DNA of 43,807 nucleotides from an uncultured Propionibacteriaceae bacterium (GTDB lineage: Bacteria; Actinomycetota; Actinomycetes; Propionibacteriales; Propionibacteriaceae): the NCBI GenBank assembly GCA_902805915.1, contig CADCUO010000189.1, forward strand, positions 1 to 43,807, given 5' to 3'. A program made the position numbers and the translations under genes. Positions 6,783 through 19,235 of this stretch are shown piece by piece (position 1 is the stretch's first letter; the number at the start of each line of letters is the position of its first letter). The notes under the pieces are model-generated. The model did not search any database and was not told the DNA's origin. It saw nothing but the letters and a program-made list of their open reading frames with translations.

Positions 6783-9700
6783 GTGACAGACCGTCTCATC
6801 GTCCGTGGTGCTCGCGAGCACAACCTTCGCAACATCTCTCTCGACCTGCCGCGGGATGCGCTTATCGTCTTCACCGGCCTGTCCGGGTCCGGCAAGTCCA
6901 GTCTCGCCTTCGACACCATCTTCGCCGAGGGTCAGCGGCGCTACGTCGAGTCGCTGTCGGCGTACGCCCGCCAGTTCCTGGGCCAGATGGACAAGCCGGA
7001 CGTCGACTTCATTGAGGGTCTGTCACCCGCCGTCTCGATTGATCAGAAGTCCACCAGCCGCAACCCGCGCTCCACCGTCGGCACCATCACCGAGGTATAC
7101 GACTACCTGCGGCTGCTCTACGCCCGGGCCGGCCGGCCGCACTGCCCGATCTGCGGCGAGCCGATTAGCCGCCAGTCGCCACAGCAGATCGTCGACCGGC
7201 TGATGGCGCTGGAGCAGGGCACCAGGTTCCAGGTGCTGGCACCAGTGGTCACCGGCCGCAAGGGCGAGTACGTCGACGTCTTCCGCCAGCTCGCCGGCCA
7301 GGGGTTCAGCCGGGCCCGGGTGGACGGCGAGATCGTCACGCTGACCGAGCCGCCGATCCTGGACAAGCAGAAGAAGCACTCGATCGACGTCATCGTCGAC
7401 CGGTTGGCCGTCAAGAGCACGGTGCAGCGACGGTTGACGGACTCCGTCGAGACGGCGCTGCAGCTCGCCCAGGGCGTCGTCACCATCGACTTCGTCGACC
7501 TCGATCCTCAGGACCCGATGCGTGAGCGTCGCTATTCGGAGAAGATGGCGTGCCCGAACCAGCACGACCTCGGCATCGACGAGCTCGAGCCGCGCGCGTT
7601 TTCCTTCAATGGTCCCTGGGGTGCTTGCCCCGAGTGCTCCGGAATCGGCACCCGGATGGAGGTGGATCCGGACCTCGTCGTGCCGGACGACGAGAAGAGC
7701 CTGAATGAGGGAGCCATCGCGCCTTGGGCCTCGGCGCACGTCGCCGACTACTTCGTCCGGCTGATCGACGCACTGGCGGTGAGCGAGAAGTTCAGCACCT
7801 CGGTCCCGTGGCGTCAGCTGCCTGAACGGGCGCACAAGATCCTGCTGTACGGCGTGGGCGATCAAGTCCACGTCAGATACCGCAACCGGTACGGGCGTGA
7901 ACGCAGCTACAACGCCAAGTTCGAAGGTGTCGTCTCCTACATCGAGCGGCGACACTCTGAGGCGGAGACCGACACCTCACGGGAACGGTTCGCCGGCTAC
8001 ATGCGCGAAGTGCCGTGCCACGCCTGTCAGGGCGCTCGACTCAAGCCGACCTCGCTGGCGGTGACGGTCGGTGGCAAGAACATCGCGGAGGTGTCGTCGA
8101 TGTCGATTGACGGTGCCGCCGAGTTCCTCTCCGGTCTCGAGCTGAGTGAACGGGAGCGGCAGATCGCCGAGCGGGTGCTCAAGGAGATCAACGAGCGGCT
8201 CAGGTTCTTGCTCGACGTCGGTCTGGACTATCTCTCCCTCAGCCGGCCGACCGGGACCTTGTCCGGTGGCGAGGCGCAGCGGATCCGGCTCGCGACGCAG
8301 ATCGGCTCCGGCCTGGTCGGTGTGCTGTACGTGTTGGACGAGCCCAGCATCGGGCTGCACCAGCGGGACAACCGGCGTCTGATCGAGACGTTGGTCCGGC
8401 TACGGGACCTGGGAAACACCTTGATCGTGGTGGAGCACGACGAGGACACGATCAAGACCGCCGACTGGGTCGTCGACATCGGGCCCGGTGCTGGCGAGCA
8501 CGGCGGCCATGTCGTTGTGTCCGGCCCGGTCCAGCAACTGCTCGACTGCGAGGAGTCGTTGACTGGCGCCTACCTGTCCGGGCGACGGTCGATCCCGTTC
8601 CCGCAGTCACGTCGACCACGAACCGACCGCGAGATCACCGTCCATAACGCGGTGGAGCACAACCTGCGCAACGTCAGCGTGTCCTTTCCACTGGGTCAGC
8701 TGATCGCGGTCACCGGAGTATCGGGGTCTGGAAAGTCGACGCTGGTGAACAACATCCTCTACACCGCTTTGGCCAAGCGCATCTACAACTCCCGCGAGGT
8801 CCCCGGACGGCACCGCTCGATCACTGGCGCGGACGAGATCGACAAGATCATCCACGTCGACCAGTCGCCGATCGGCCGCACGCCCCGCTCGAACCCCGCC
8901 ACCTACACCGGTGTTTTCGACCACGTGCGCCGCTTGTTCGCCGAGACCCCGGAAGCCAAGGTTCGTGGCTACCAGCCGGGTCGGTTCTCCTTCAACGTCA
9001 AGGGCGGCCGCTGCGAGAACTGCACGGGCGACGGCACCATCAAGATTGAGATGAACTTCCTGCCCGACGTGTACGTACCGTGCGAGGTCTGTCATGGCGG
9101 GCGGTACAACCGCGAGACCCTGGAGGTGCACTACAAGGGCAAGACGATCGCCGAGGTGCTCGACATGCCGATCGAGGAGGCGGTCGATTTCTTCGCTGCG
9201 CTGCCGTCGATCGCACGACACCTGCGGACCCTGGTCGATGTAGGCCTCGGCTACGTCCGCCTCGGGCAGCCCGCGCCAGCCCTGTCTGGAGGCGAGGCGC
9301 AACGGGTGAAGCTGGCCAGTGAGCTGCAGAAGCGCTCCACCGGACGGACCTTGTACGTGCTCGATGAGCCGACCACCGGTTTGCACTTCGAGGACATTCG
9401 CAAGCTGCTGGGGGTCCTTGGTCGGTTGGTGGATGCAGGGAACACGGTGGTGGTGATCGAGCACAACCTCGACGTGATCAAGACCGCCGACTGGCTGATC
9501 GACATGGGCCCTGAGGGCGGGGCCCGCGGTGGCATCGTGGTCGCCGAGGGCACCCCCGAGACGATCGCCGAAACTCCCGAGTCGCATACCGGCACCTACC
9601 TGAAGCCGATCCTTTCCGGTCGCGAAGTACCCGTCGGGCCGCCGCGGCCGCAGATGCTCCCGCTCGGCCGTCCGCTCACCAAGGCGGCACAGAAGGCGCT

Positions 9701-9941
9701 GGACAGAGTTGAGGCAGCGGCGAAGAGAACCCGGGACAAGGCAGAAGCAACCGCGAAGACGGCACAGAAAAAGGCAGACGCCGCCGCCAAGCGCGCTGCT
9801 GCCAAAGCGCCAGCGAGAAAGGCAGCCAGCCGGCCGGCCTCAGCACCCCAAAGCCGCGAAGCGTCTGTGGTGAGGGACGCCGAGGCGAGTCGACCAGATC
9901 CGGTCAATCCAAGGAGGGTCCCGGCGCGACGGGCCAGCTGA
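6783..9941 (+). CDS. uvrA: Excinuclease ABC subunit UvrA with a basic C-terminal tail
   Basis: UvrA is the damage-recognition ATPase of nucleotide excision repair; it dimerises and loads UvrB. The protein has 1,052 residues from GTG 6783 (an ATG at 6774 is in frame). Visible features are Walker [10 protein letters not shown] (32-40), a first zinc module from CPICGEPI, the CPNQ/CPEC and [11 protein letters not shown] regions, signature [12 protein letters not shown], Walker [11 protein letters not shown], a second Walker [12 protein letters not shown], zinc finger [15 protein letters not shown], signature [12 protein letters not shown] and [10 protein letters not shown]. The usual protein ends about 90 residues earlier. 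Here the last 88 residues (9675-9938) form an Ala/Lys/Arg-rich, probably helical-to-disordered tail like histone H1 C-termini. Confidence 0.97.
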   Translation: MTDRLIVRGAREHNLRNISLDLPRDALIVFTGLSGSGKSSLAFDTIFAEGQRRYVESLSAYARQFLGQMDKPDVDFIEGLSPAVSIDQKSTSRNPRSTVGTITEVYDYLRLLYARAGRPHCPICGEPISRQSPQQIVDRLMALEQGTRFQVLAPVVTGRKGEYVDVFRQLAGQGFSRARVDGEIVTLTEPPILDKQKKHSIDVIVDRLAVKSTVQRRLTDSVETALQLAQGVVTIDFVDLDPQDPMRERRYSEKMACPNQHDLGIDELEPRAFSFNGPWGACPECSGIGTRMEVDPDLVVPDDEKSLNEGAIAPWASAHVADYFVRLIDALAVSEKFSTSVPWRQLPERAHKILLYGVGDQVHVRYRNRYGRERSYNAKFEGVVSYIERRHSEAETDTSRERFAGYMREVPCHACQGARLKPTSLAVTVGGKNIAEVSSMSIDGAAEFLSGLELSERERQIAERVLKEINERLRFLLDVGLDYLSLSRPTGTLSGGEAQRIRLATQIGSGLVGVLYVLDEPSIGLHQRDNRRLIETLVRLRDLGNTLIVVEHDEDTIKTADWVVDIGPGAGEHGGHVVVSGPVQQLLDCEESLTGAYLSGRRSIPFPQSRRPRTDREITVHNAVEHNLRNVSVSFPLGQLIAVTGVSGSGKSTLVNNILYTALAKRIYNSREVPGRHRSITGADEIDKIIHVDQSPIGRTPRSNPATYTGVFDHVRRLFAETPEAKVRGYQPGRFSFNVKGGRCENCTGDGTIKIEMNFLPDVYVPCEVCHGGRYNRETLEVHYKGKTIAEVLDMPIEEAVDFFAALPSIARHLRTLVDVGLGYVRLGQPAPALSGGEAQRVKLASELQKRSTGRTLYVLDEPTTGLHFEDIRKLLGVLGRLVDAGNTVVVIEHNLDVIKTADWLIDMGPEGGARGGIVVAEGTPETIAETPESHTGTYLKPILSGREVPVGPPRPQMLPLGRPLTKAAQKALDRVEAAAKRTRDKAEATAKTAQKKADAAAKRAAAKAPARKAASRPASAPQSREASVVRDAEASRPDPVNPRRVPARRAS

Positions 9942-10095
9942 GCAGCCGAGGACAAGCGGCCAATCCAGGGATCGCCAGGCACCGAATTGGTTACGACCTG
10001 GTGTCATTCCGGCAGTCGGATGCTCTGGGACTTCTGAATGCTTGAATCGGCATGCAAACTTGCCCGAACACGTTCGCCCACCTGGAGGTTCAGCC

Positions 10096-10644
10096 ATGAC
10101 CGACCAACTCGATCCTGCGTTCGACATCGCCAGCACCGGGGCCACCCGCCGGTCAGTGCTTCGTACCGCCGGGCTGGTTGCACTCGCTGGTGGCAGTGCG
10201 GCCGCCCTCGCTGGCTGCTCCTCGGGCACCCAGGCCGCCGCACCTCCTACCGCCGGCACCTCAGGTTCAGCCGCCGAAAGCCCCACTGCATCGTCGGCCC
10301 CGCCATCAGCTTCAAAGTCCAAATCCGCCTCGGCGTCTGAGTCGAGCAAGCCACCCGCTGGTACGACCGTCGCCAAGGCGGAGGTACCCCAAGGCGGCGG
10401 GGTGGTGCTGAACGACAAGTTCGTCGTCACTCAGCCTGCAGCGGGGGAGTTCAAGGCCTACACGGCTATCTGCACCCACGCGGGCTGCCCGGTGAAGCAG
10501 GTCAAGGATGGCGAAATCCAGTGCCCCTGCCACGGCAGTCGCTTCTCCATCAATGACGGCGCCCCGGTCGGCGGTCCCGCAAAGGCGCCGCTCGCTGCGG
10601 TCAAGCTTGTCAGCTCCGGCGACAACCTCGTCATTCCCGACTAG
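10096..10644 (+). CDS. Rieske [2Fe-2S] lipoprotein with Tat signal
   Basis: The 182-residue protein carries a twin-arginine signal (TRRSVLRTAGLVALAGG) and a lipobox LAGC, so it should be exported folded and anchored as a lipoprotein. A Ser/Ala/Pro linker of about 60 residues follows. The Rieske domain has CTHAGC (Cys126, His128) and CPCHGS (Cys143, His146), the 2Cys-2His cluster ligands. It is a small soluble-type Rieske protein, not the cytochrome bc subunit, so its redox partner is unknown. GGAGG eight bases before ATG 10096 fixes the start; an in-frame ATG at 10042 lacks a site. It is convergent with the DUF1206 gene, with only seven bases between them. Confidence 0.92.
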   Translation: MTDQLDPAFDIASTGATRRSVLRTAGLVALAGGSAAALAGCSSGTQAAAPPTAGTSGSAAESPTASSAPPSASKSKSASASESSKPPAGTTVAKAEVPQGGGVVLNDKFVVTQPAAGEFKAYTAICTHAGCPVKQVKDGEIQCPCHGSRFSINDGAPVGGPAKAPLAAVKLVSSGDNLVIPD

Positions 10645-10651
10645 CACCAGG

Positions 10652-11434
10652 TCAGTATCGAGCGTTCCGAGCCCAGCTGAAGCAGAACAGCCCGAAGGCG
10701 AAGATCCCGATCGACATCGCCGTCAGCAAGACACTGCCGAAGGGCTGGTCACGCACGGTTTGGAGGGCTGCGTCGATGCCGCCGGCCTTGTCAGGGTCAT
10801 AGCTCAGCGCGGCCCAGCCGAATAGTACGCCGACAATGCCGAGAGCGACTCCTTTCGCCATGTAGCCGGCGGTACCCAGCTTCATCGTGGCCGGCGAGAC
10901 GCTGCCGCGGAGGTCCTCGCGAAACTTCCGCTGCACACCCTTGACCACCTCGGACACGCCGACAGCCAAGACTGCGAGCCCCACGATCACCACCAGAGCT
11001 TGGCCAAGGGGGGCATCCAGTAGGCGGGAGGTCAGCGTCTCCTGGGGGTCGCCTCCGGAACTGCCGCGTCCGCCGAGAGCCAACCTGGCGGCGCTGATCC
11101 CGATCGCCAGGTACACCAGCGCCCGTACTCCCGAGGAGACGCGCCTACGGAGGCGCTTGCCATGGTCCATCCAGGAGTACCCGACGGCTGCCTCCACGAC
11201 CTGCCAGACCACCAAGGCCAGCATTCCGGCGGCCACGACCCAGAGCAACGCGCTGCCGAGTGGCTGCTGGGCGACCTGCTTCAGCGCTCCCTTGCTGGAG
11301 GCGTCACCTTTACCGCCCCAGGCCACCTGCAACGCGATCCAGGCAACGACCACATGTACGAACCCATAACTGGCGAGGCCGACCGGCACCAACGTCCGGT
11401 AGCCCTGGTTCTGGGTGACCGTCTCTGTTCTCAT
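10652..11434 (-). CDS. DUF1206 six-helix membrane protein
   Basis: The protein has 260 residues with about six membrane helices arranged as three similar two-helix units, each beginning near a G-x-x-S/A-x-G pattern (VGLASYGFVHVVVAWIAL, SGVRALVYLAIGISAARLAL, LGTAGYMAKGVALGIVGVLF). This internal threefold repetition is the hallmark of DUF1206, a common actinobacterial family of unknown function. AGGAA lies seven bases before ATG 11434. It faces the Rieske gene and is divergent from uvrC. No functional link to either is shown. Confidence 0.85.
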   Translation of the reverse strand: MRTETVTQNQGYRTLVPVGLASYGFVHVVVAWIALQVAWGGKGDASSKGALKQVAQQPLGSALLWVVAAGMLALVVWQVVEAAVGYSWMDHGKRLRRRVSSGVRALVYLAIGISAARLALGGRGSSGGDPQETLTSRLLDAPLGQALVVIVGLAVLAVGVSEVVKGVQRKFREDLRGSVSPATMKLGTAGYMAKGVALGIVGVLFGWAALSYDPDKAGGIDAALQTVRDQPFGSVLLTAMSIGIFAFGLFCFSWARNARY

Positions 11435-11519
11435 AGCGACATTCCTACCGCGCCGGCAGGGCGTTAGTGGCCGTTCTGCGGGGTTGCCGGTCGAATACCG
11501 CTCTGTCAGTCCGCCCGCC

Positions 11520-11525
11520 TAGGCT
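11520..11525 (+). promoter_or_regulatory. Putative leaderless -10 for uvrC
   Basis: TAGGCT is followed by six bases and GTG 11532. AAGGAG directly abuts the start codon, too close to act as a ribosome binding site, so the mRNA probably begins at the GTG. Confidence 0.55.
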
Positions 11526-11531
11526 TAAGGA

Positions 11532-13520
11532 GTGGCTGACCCTTCCTCCTACCGTCCTGCGCCGGGGTCCATCCCGGAGGAGCCCGGGGTCTATCGGTTC
11601 TCCGACGAGCATGGCCAGGTCGTCTACGTCGGCAAGGCGAAGAACCTGCGTTCACGGCTGAACTCCTACTTCGCCGATCTGACCGGTCTGCATCACCGCA
11701 CCCAGTCCATGGTGCGCGCTGCGGCCCGGGTGGACTGGACGATCGTCCAGACCGAGGTGGAAGCCCTGCAACTTGAGTACTCGTGGATCAAGCAGTTCGA
11801 CCCACGTTTCAACGTGAAGTACCGCGACGACAAGTCATACCCGTGGCTCGCCGTCACGCTGTCGGAGGAGTACCCGCGGGTGATGGTGGGCCGCGGTCCT
11901 AAGCGGAAGGGCAACCGATACTTCGGCCCGTACTCCCACGCCTGGGCGATCCGCGAGACCGTCGACCTGCTGCTGCGGGTCTTCCCGATGCGCTCCTGCT
12001 CCTCGGGTGTGTTCAAGAACCACCGTCAGATCGGTCGGCCCTGCCTGCTGGGCTACATCGACAAGTGCGCGGCCCCCTGCGTCGGTCGGGTCGATGCTGC
12101 GGAGCACCGCGAGATCGTCAACGACTTCTGCCAGTTCATGGCCGGGCAGGCGGCGCCGTTGATCAGGCGACTCGAGTCGGAGATGAAAAGAGCCAGCGCA
12201 TCGATGGAGTACGAGCGCGCGGCCCGGCTGCGGGACAACATCGGAGCATTGCAGCAGGCCATGTCCAAGAACGCGATCGTGTTCCAGGACGGTACGGATG
12301 CCGACGTCATCGCCTTGGCAGAAGACCCGCTCGAGGTCGCCGTACAGATCTTCCATGTCCGTGGTGGCCGGGTCCGTGGCGAGCGTGGCTGGGTGGCCGA
12401 CCGGGTCGACGACGCCGGAACCGACGAGCTGATCGAGAAGTTCCTGGTGCAGCTGTACGCCGACCAGATCTTGGGTGACCCCACGTCCGCCGAGCCGGCC
12501 AGCATTCCCCGGGAGATCTTGGTGCCCACGGTGCCGACGGCGGAGAACGCTCTGGCCCGGATGCTGAGCGAGCGGCGGGGCTCCACGGTCTCCATCCGGG
12601 TCCCGCAGCGCGGTGACAAACGGGTGTTGATGGAGACGGTGAGCCGGAACGCGAGCGATACCTTGATCAGGCACAAGACCAGCCGAGCCGGTGACCTGTC
12701 CACCCGGAACCGGGCCCTGGAGGAGATCCAGGAGGCGCTGGATCTCCCCACTGCACCGCTGCGGATGGAGTGCTATGACATCTCCAACCTGCAGGGCACC
12801 GAGGTGGTGGCCTCGATGGTTGTGTTCGAGGACGGGCTGCCCCGCAAGGGCGAGTACCGGCGTTTCGTCATCCGAGGGGTTGACGGGCAGAACGACGTTG
12901 CGGCGATGCACGAGGTGATCACCCGCCGGTTCAAGCGGCTGCTAGACGACCGGGCCTCGATGACGGCGAGGATTGAGGCCGACCCGGACGACGGTCCACT
13001 GCTGATCGACCCGACCACCGGGGCCCCCCGCAAGTTCGCTTACGCGCCTGCTCTGATCGTTGTCGACGGGGGACCGCCCCAGGTCGCCACCGCCGCGGAG
13101 GCAATGGCCGAGCTCGGCATCACCGACATCGCGCTCTGCGGGCTGGCCAAGCGGCTGGAAGAGGTATGGCTGCCCGACCAGGAGGACCCAGTGATCCTGC
13201 CGCGCACCAGCGAGGGCCTCTACCTGCTGCAGCGGCTCCGGGATGAGGCTCACCGGTTCGCCATCACCCATCACCGCTCCCGGCGCAGCAAGTCAATGGT
13301 CGAGTCGTTGCTCGACGAGGTGCCCGGCCTCGGCGAGGTCCGCCGGAAGGCTCTGATGGCCCACTTCGGATCCCTGAAGAAGCTGCGTACCGCACAGGTG
13401 GACGAGATCGCGCAGGTGCCCGGATTTGGCACGAAGACGGCGGTCGCCATCAAAGCCGCGCTCGACACCCAGCCCCAGCGGGAGTCAGTCAACACAGCCA
13501 CCGGCGAGATCGTGGACTAA
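11532..13520 (+). CDS. uvrC: Excinuclease ABC subunit UvrC
   Basis: UvrC makes the 3' and 5' incisions in nucleotide excision repair after UvrA/UvrB damage recognition. The protein has 662 residues, the usual length. In order: GIY-YIG nuclease domain ([25 protein letters not shown], residues about 20-45), the Cys-containing region [16 protein letters not shown], a UVR helix ([20 protein letters not shown]) that contacts UvrB, the RNase H-like endonuclease domain ([25 protein letters not shown] and [11 protein letters not shown]), and C-terminal helix-hairpin-helix motifs ([29 protein letters not shown]). The start is GTG 11532, matching the [19 protein letters not shown]-terminus of relatives. 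It heads the uvrC-rapZ-yvcK-whiA cluster. Confidence 0.97.
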   Translation: MADPSSYRPAPGSIPEEPGVYRFSDEHGQVVYVGKAKNLRSRLNSYFADLTGLHHRTQSMVRAAARVDWTIVQTEVEALQLEYSWIKQFDPRFNVKYRDDKSYPWLAVTLSEEYPRVMVGRGPKRKGNRYFGPYSHAWAIRETVDLLLRVFPMRSCSSGVFKNHRQIGRPCLLGYIDKCAAPCVGRVDAAEHREIVNDFCQFMAGQAAPLIRRLESEMKRASASMEYERAARLRDNIGALQQAMSKNAIVFQDGTDADVIALAEDPLEVAVQIFHVRGGRVRGERGWVADRVDDAGTDELIEKFLVQLYADQILGDPTSAEPASIPREILVPTVPTAENALARMLSERRGSTVSIRVPQRGDKRVLMETVSRNASDTLIRHKTSRAGDLSTRNRALEEIQEALDLPTAPLRMECYDISNLQGTEVVASMVVFEDGLPRKGEYRRFVIRGVDGQNDVAAMHEVITRRFKRLLDDRASMTARIEADPDDGPLLIDPTTGAPRKFAYAPALIVVDGGPPQVATAAEAMAELGITDIALCGLAKRLEEVWLPDQEDPVILPRTSEGLYLLQRLRDEAHRFAITHHRSRRSKSMVESLLDEVPGLGEVRRKALMAHFGSLKKLRTAQVDEIAQVPGFGTKTAVAIKAALDTQPQRESVNTATGEIVD

Positions 13521-13580
13521 CCGTGCCGGCCGATCAGCAAGGCTGCGGCATTGCAGCCAGCCACCGGGCCGCTCGGCCGG

Positions 13581-13586
13581 GATAAT
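13581..13586 (+). promoter_or_regulatory. Putative leaderless -10 for rapZ
   Basis: GATAAT, six bases, then GTG 13593, with no ribosome binding site. It gives rapZ-yvcK a promoter separate from uvrC. Confidence 0.5.
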
Positions 13587-13592
13587 GGCCCG

Positions 13593-14612
13593 GTGAGCAT
13601 CGATCCCCCGGCCGACGCAGCCCTCGCCGAACCGGCTCCTCTCGCGGCCGCCTCCACCGGCCCGGTTTCCTCCCCCGCCGACACCGACGGCCCGGTCGCC
13701 GAAGCCGACATCGCTGCCCAGGCCAGCTCCACCATCGCCGCCGACTCAGCGCTGACGAACAAGGTACGGCTCGTCGTCGTCACCGGGATGTCTGGTGCCG
13801 GTCGGAGCACTGCCGCCAACGCTTTGGAGGATCTGGGTTGGTACGTGGTGGACAACCTGCCACCCAGCGTGCTGCCGGACGTCTGCGTGCTCGCCGCCAG
13901 CACGGGGATCTCCCGGCTCGCCGTCGTTCTGGATGTCCGGACCCGATCCTTCTTCGAGCAGCTACCGACCATGTTCGCCGACCTCGGCTCGGTGGGTCTG
14001 GTGCCAGAGATCCTGTTCCTCGAGTGCGCCGACGACGTGATCGTGCGTCGGCAGGAGTCCGTACGACGCCCCCACCCGCTTCAAGGAGATGGCCGGCTGC
14101 TCGACGGGATCAGCCGCGAGCGTGACATGTTGGCCACGCTGCGGGCCGCGGCCGATCTCGTGATCGACACCTCCTCACTCAACGTTCATCAGCTCAGTGC
14201 CCGGGTGGGTCACGGCTACGGGGGCTCGACCAACGACCAGCTCAGGGTGACCCTGGTCTCGTTCGGATTCAAGAACGGCATCCCGGTTGACGCCGACATG
14301 GTCGTCGATGTCCGGTTCCTGCCGAACCCGCACTGGGTGCCGTCGCTCCGACCACAGACCGGTCTCGCTCAGCCGGTCAGGGACTACGTGCTCAGCCAGC
14401 AGGGGGCGGAGGACTTCCTGCGGCGGCTGCAAGAGCTGCTGCAGGTGATCACGACCGGCTACCTCCGTGAGGGCAAACGGTTCGTCACCATCGCTATCGG
14501 CTGCACCGGAGGGAAACACCGCAGCACCGCAATGTCGGAGGAGTTCGCCCGCCGCCTTCGCGACCTTGGCCTGTCCACCAAGGTGCTACACCGAGATCTG
14601 GGCCGCGAGTGA
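13593..14612 (+). CDS. rapZ: RapZ-family nucleotide-binding protein
   Basis: RapZ (YvcJ) proteins bind nucleotides and, in enterobacteria, the GlmZ small RNA that controls amino-sugar synthesis; the actinobacterial role is unclear. The 339-residue protein has the P-loop GMSGAGRSTAANALEDLGW (65-82) with Arg for the usual Walker Lys, common in actinobacterial members, followed by VDNLPPSVLPDV. The C-terminal domain has the RapZ signature (SFGFKNGIPVDADMVVDVRFLPNPHW and IAIGCTGGKHRS). An unusual Ala/Pro/Asp-rich extension of about 55 residues precedes the fold. The start is GTG 13593, supported by the leaderless promoter. The stop overlaps the yvcK start (GTGA), so the two are translationally coupled. 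Confidence 0.93.
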   Translation: MSIDPPADAALAEPAPLAAASTGPVSSPADTDGPVAEADIAAQASSTIAADSALTNKVRLVVVTGMSGAGRSTAANALEDLGWYVVDNLPPSVLPDVCVLAASTGISRLAVVLDVRTRSFFEQLPTMFADLGSVGLVPEILFLECADDVIVRRQESVRRPHPLQGDGRLLDGISRERDMLATLRAAADLVIDTSSLNVHQLSARVGHGYGGSTNDQLRVTLVSFGFKNGIPVDADMVVDVRFLPNPHWVPSLRPQTGLAQPVRDYVLSQQGAEDFLRRLQELLQVITTGYLREGKRFVTIAIGCTGGKHRSTAMSEEFARRLRDLGLSTKVLHRDLGRE

Positions 14613-15601
14613 GCCGGCTCAACTCCGGCCGTTGGCATCGGCGGGTGCTGAGCGTCCTCCCAGCCGTTGTCGCGTTCGGCGGCGGCCATGGTCTCTACGC
14701 CTCGCTCAGTGCGCTCCGACGTGTCACCGACCAGCTGACCGCCGTGGTCACCGTCGCCGACGATGGGGGGTCATCGGGTCGGCTCAGGGCCGAGCTGGGC
14801 TGCCTGCCCCCCGGCGACCTGCGGATGGCGTTGGCGGCGTTGTGCGGGGACGACGAGTCGGGACGGACCTGGGCTGATGTGCTGCAGTACCGCTTCGCCG
14901 GCGACGGCGGCCTCGGCGGCCATGCCATCGGCAACCTGCTGATCGCGGGTCTCTGGGAGAGGCTGGGCGACCCCGTGGCGGGGCTGGACATGGTGGCGCA
15001 GCTGCTGGGCGCCAAGGGCCGGGTGCTGCCGATGTCGTCCGTCCCGCTGCAGATCGAAGCTGAAGTCATCGGGCTGGACCCGCTCAGCCCAGACGAGCTG
15101 TCCATGGTCCGCGGACAGGAGGCCGTAGCGAAAACCCGGGCGGAGGTCCAGTCGGTGCACCTGCTGCCCACCGACCCGCCCGCCTGCCCGGAGAGCGTCC
15201 ACGCCGTACGCGACGCCGCCTGGGTAGTCCTAGGTCCGGGATCCTGGTTCACTTCGGTCATCCCGCATCTGCTGGTTCCCGACCTCGCGGAGGCCATCGT
15301 GTCCACCTCAGCCAAACGGCTGCTCACCTTGAACCTCGAGCCAGCGGGGTAGACCGAAGGGTTCTCGCCAGCACGCCATATTGAGCTGCTCGCCGAGCAC
15401 GCACCCAAGCTGCGCCTCGATGTGGTGCTCGCCGACAGCTATTTCGCCGCGGAGGATCCGCACCTGCATGCCTACGCGGAGTCTCTCGGGGCACAGCTGG
15501 TGGTGGCCGACCTTGCTGCCCGCGATGGCTCACCGCGACACGACCCGCTGCGGCTGGCGTCGGCGTACGCGGACATCATGGGGGTCAGCAACCCCACCTA
15601 G
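14609..15601 (+). pseudogene. yvcK: YvcK/CofD-like protein with an in-frame amber stop
   Basis: YvcK (GlnB-like/CofD fold, also called CuvA) is needed for normal envelope growth on some carbon sources and binds UDP-sugars. The frame starts at GTG 14609 overlapping rapZ and shows the family motifs AFGGGHGLYASLSALR, VADDGGSSGRLR, GDLRMALAAL, GHAIGNLLIAGL and LGPGSWFTSVIPHLLVP. TAG at 15350-15352 (codon 248 of 331) interrupts it just before GFS, where relatives have Glu or Thr. The same frame then continues through FSPARHIELLAEHAPKLRLD, VVLADSY and HDPLRLASAYADIMG to TAG at 15599. Everything after the stop looks conserved, so it is a very recent nonsense change, a sequencing error, or a site of read-through. 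Confidence 0.85.
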
Positions 15602-15674
15602 CCGCCGAAGAGTGGTTCGTATTCGCGGCTGGATGAACTAGGTGGGTGGACGGGTCACGTGACATCATTCAGCA

Positions 15675-16658
15675 ATGGCTATGACCGCTCAGGTGAAGGC
15701 AGAACTGGCGACTATCAAGGTCACCAAGCCGTGCTGCCGCAAGTCTGAGGTGGCGTCTACCCTGCGGTTCGCCGGCGGCCTGCATCTGGTCAGCGGCCGG
15801 ATCGTGATCGAGGCAGAGGTCGACACCGGTGCGGCCGCCCGTCGGTTGCGGACCGACATCGGCGAGGTCTTCGGCCATCCCAGCGATCTGGTGATCGTCA
15901 ACGGGTCGGGCATCCGACGCGGCACCCGGTACATGGTTCGGGTGATCAAGGACGGCGAGGCCCTGGCTCGCCAGACCGGTTTGATTGACTCCCGGGGGCG
16001 ACCGGCCCGCGGTCTGCCATCCCAGGTGGTCAGTGGCGGCGCCTGCGACTGCGTCGCGGCCTGGCGCGGTGCGTTCCTGGCTCACGGTTCGTTGACTGAA
16101 CCCGGCCGGTCGATGGCGCTGGAGGTCACCTGCCCCGGGCCGGAGGCCGCCTTGGCTCTGGTTGGCGCAGCCCGCCGTCTGAACATCCCCGCCAAGGCGC
16201 GTGAGGTACGCAACGTCGACCGGGTCGTCATCCGGGACGGGGACGCCATCGGTGCACTGCTGACCCGGCTGGGCGCGCACGAGTCACTGATGGCGTGGGA
16301 GGAACGACGGATGCGCCGCGAGGTGCGTGCCTCGGCCAACCGGCTCGCCAACTTCGACGACGCCAACCTCCGTCGCTCGGCCCGCGCCGCGGTCGCGGCT
16401 GGTGCCAGAGTCGAACGGGCGCTGGAAATCCTCGGCGACCAGGTACCCGACCACCTCAAGGACGCCGGCATCCTGCGCGTCGAGAACAAGCAGGCCAGCC
16501 TGGAAGAGCTCGGCCAGCTGCACAACCCGCAGCTGACGAAAGATGCGGTTGCGGGCCGGATCCGCCGCCTGCTGGCCACCGCCGACAAACGGGCCGCCGA
16601 GCTGGGCATCCCCAACACCGAGTCCAGCCTCAGCCCCGACATGCTCGACGAGGACTAG
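15675..16658 (+). CDS. whiA: WhiA sporulation/cell-division regulator
   Basis: WhiA is a DNA-binding protein of Gram-positive bacteria. In Streptomyces it activates division genes together with WhiB, and the gene persists in non-sporulating relatives. The 327-residue protein has the degenerate LAGLIDADG-like N-terminal domain ([34 protein letters not shown]) and the C-terminal helix-turn-helix ([26 protein letters not shown]). ATG 15675 has no ribosome binding site. CATCAT six bases upstream matches the leaderless geometry, and ATG 15681 is an alternative. It follows yvcK by 73 bases, as in most actinobacteria. Confidence 0.95.
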   Translation: MAMTAQVKAELATIKVTKPCCRKSEVASTLRFAGGLHLVSGRIVIEAEVDTGAAARRLRTDIGEVFGHPSDLVIVNGSGIRRGTRYMVRVIKDGEALARQTGLIDSRGRPARGLPSQVVSGGACDCVAAWRGAFLAHGSLTEPGRSMALEVTCPGPEAALALVGAARRLNIPAKAREVRNVDRVVIRDGDAIGALLTRLGAHESLMAWEERRMRREVRASANRLANFDDANLRRSARAAVAAGARVERALEILGDQVPDHLKDAGILRVENKQASLEELGQLHNPQLTKDAVAGRIRRLLATADKRAAELGIPNTESSLSPDMLDED

Positions 16659-16712
16659 GGGACAGCGCGAGCCATGTACCCGGCTGCGACCGCCGGCGTC
16701 TGGAGCATCGCG

Positions 16713-16739
16713 GCGCGAAACACGTCTTTCGTTTCGCGC
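16713..16739. terminator. Hairpin after whiA
   Basis: GCGCGAAAC and GTTTCGCGC form a perfect nine-pair stem with a nine-base loop, 54 bases after the whiA stop and 153 bases before gap. It likely ends the uvrC-whiA transcript. Confidence 0.55.
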
Positions 16740-16845
16740 TGGGATGTGAAGCCGTCGGGGAAGAGGTCGCGGCCCGCGAGCGGAGCGAGCCATCTACTTC
16801 GTACCAGTGCACTCCGCGGTACTGATGCGCAGCTTCGGAGTTGGC

Positions 16846-16851
16846 TACTGT
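16846..16851 (+). promoter_or_regulatory. Possible -10 for gap
   Basis: TACTGT, 41 bases before ATG 16893, fits a sigma-70 -10 after GGC. No clear -35 is present. A promoter is expected here because the hairpin 16713-16739 separates gap from whiA. Confidence 0.3.
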
Positions 16852-16889
16852 GTAGGCGTCCCTAACCGCCTACTTGCAGGAGAACCTGA

Positions 16890-17910
<1,021 letters not shown>

Positions 17911-17936
17911 TAAGGCATCTGCACCACCACACCGCT

Positions 17937-17993
17937 GACCCGTCACCGCTGGCCGCGACGCCCCGTCGCCGAACTGCGCAGCTGTGACGGGTC
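17937..17993. repeat. Inverted repeat between gap and pgk
   Basis: GACCCGTCAC and GTGACGGGTC are perfect 10-base inverted arms separated by 37 bases, ending 24 bases before the pgk start. They could form a long leader hairpin or an operator pair. Confidence 0.4.
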
Positions 17994-18017
17994 TGCGAAA
18001 CTTCGGGAGGCTCCATC

Positions 18018-19232
<1,215 letters not shown>

Positions 19233-19235
19233 CGC

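Noticed and set aside
7023-7955. Minus-strand open frame antisense to uvrA
   Set aside because: The uvrA frame is unambiguous here and the antisense product has no recognisable features.
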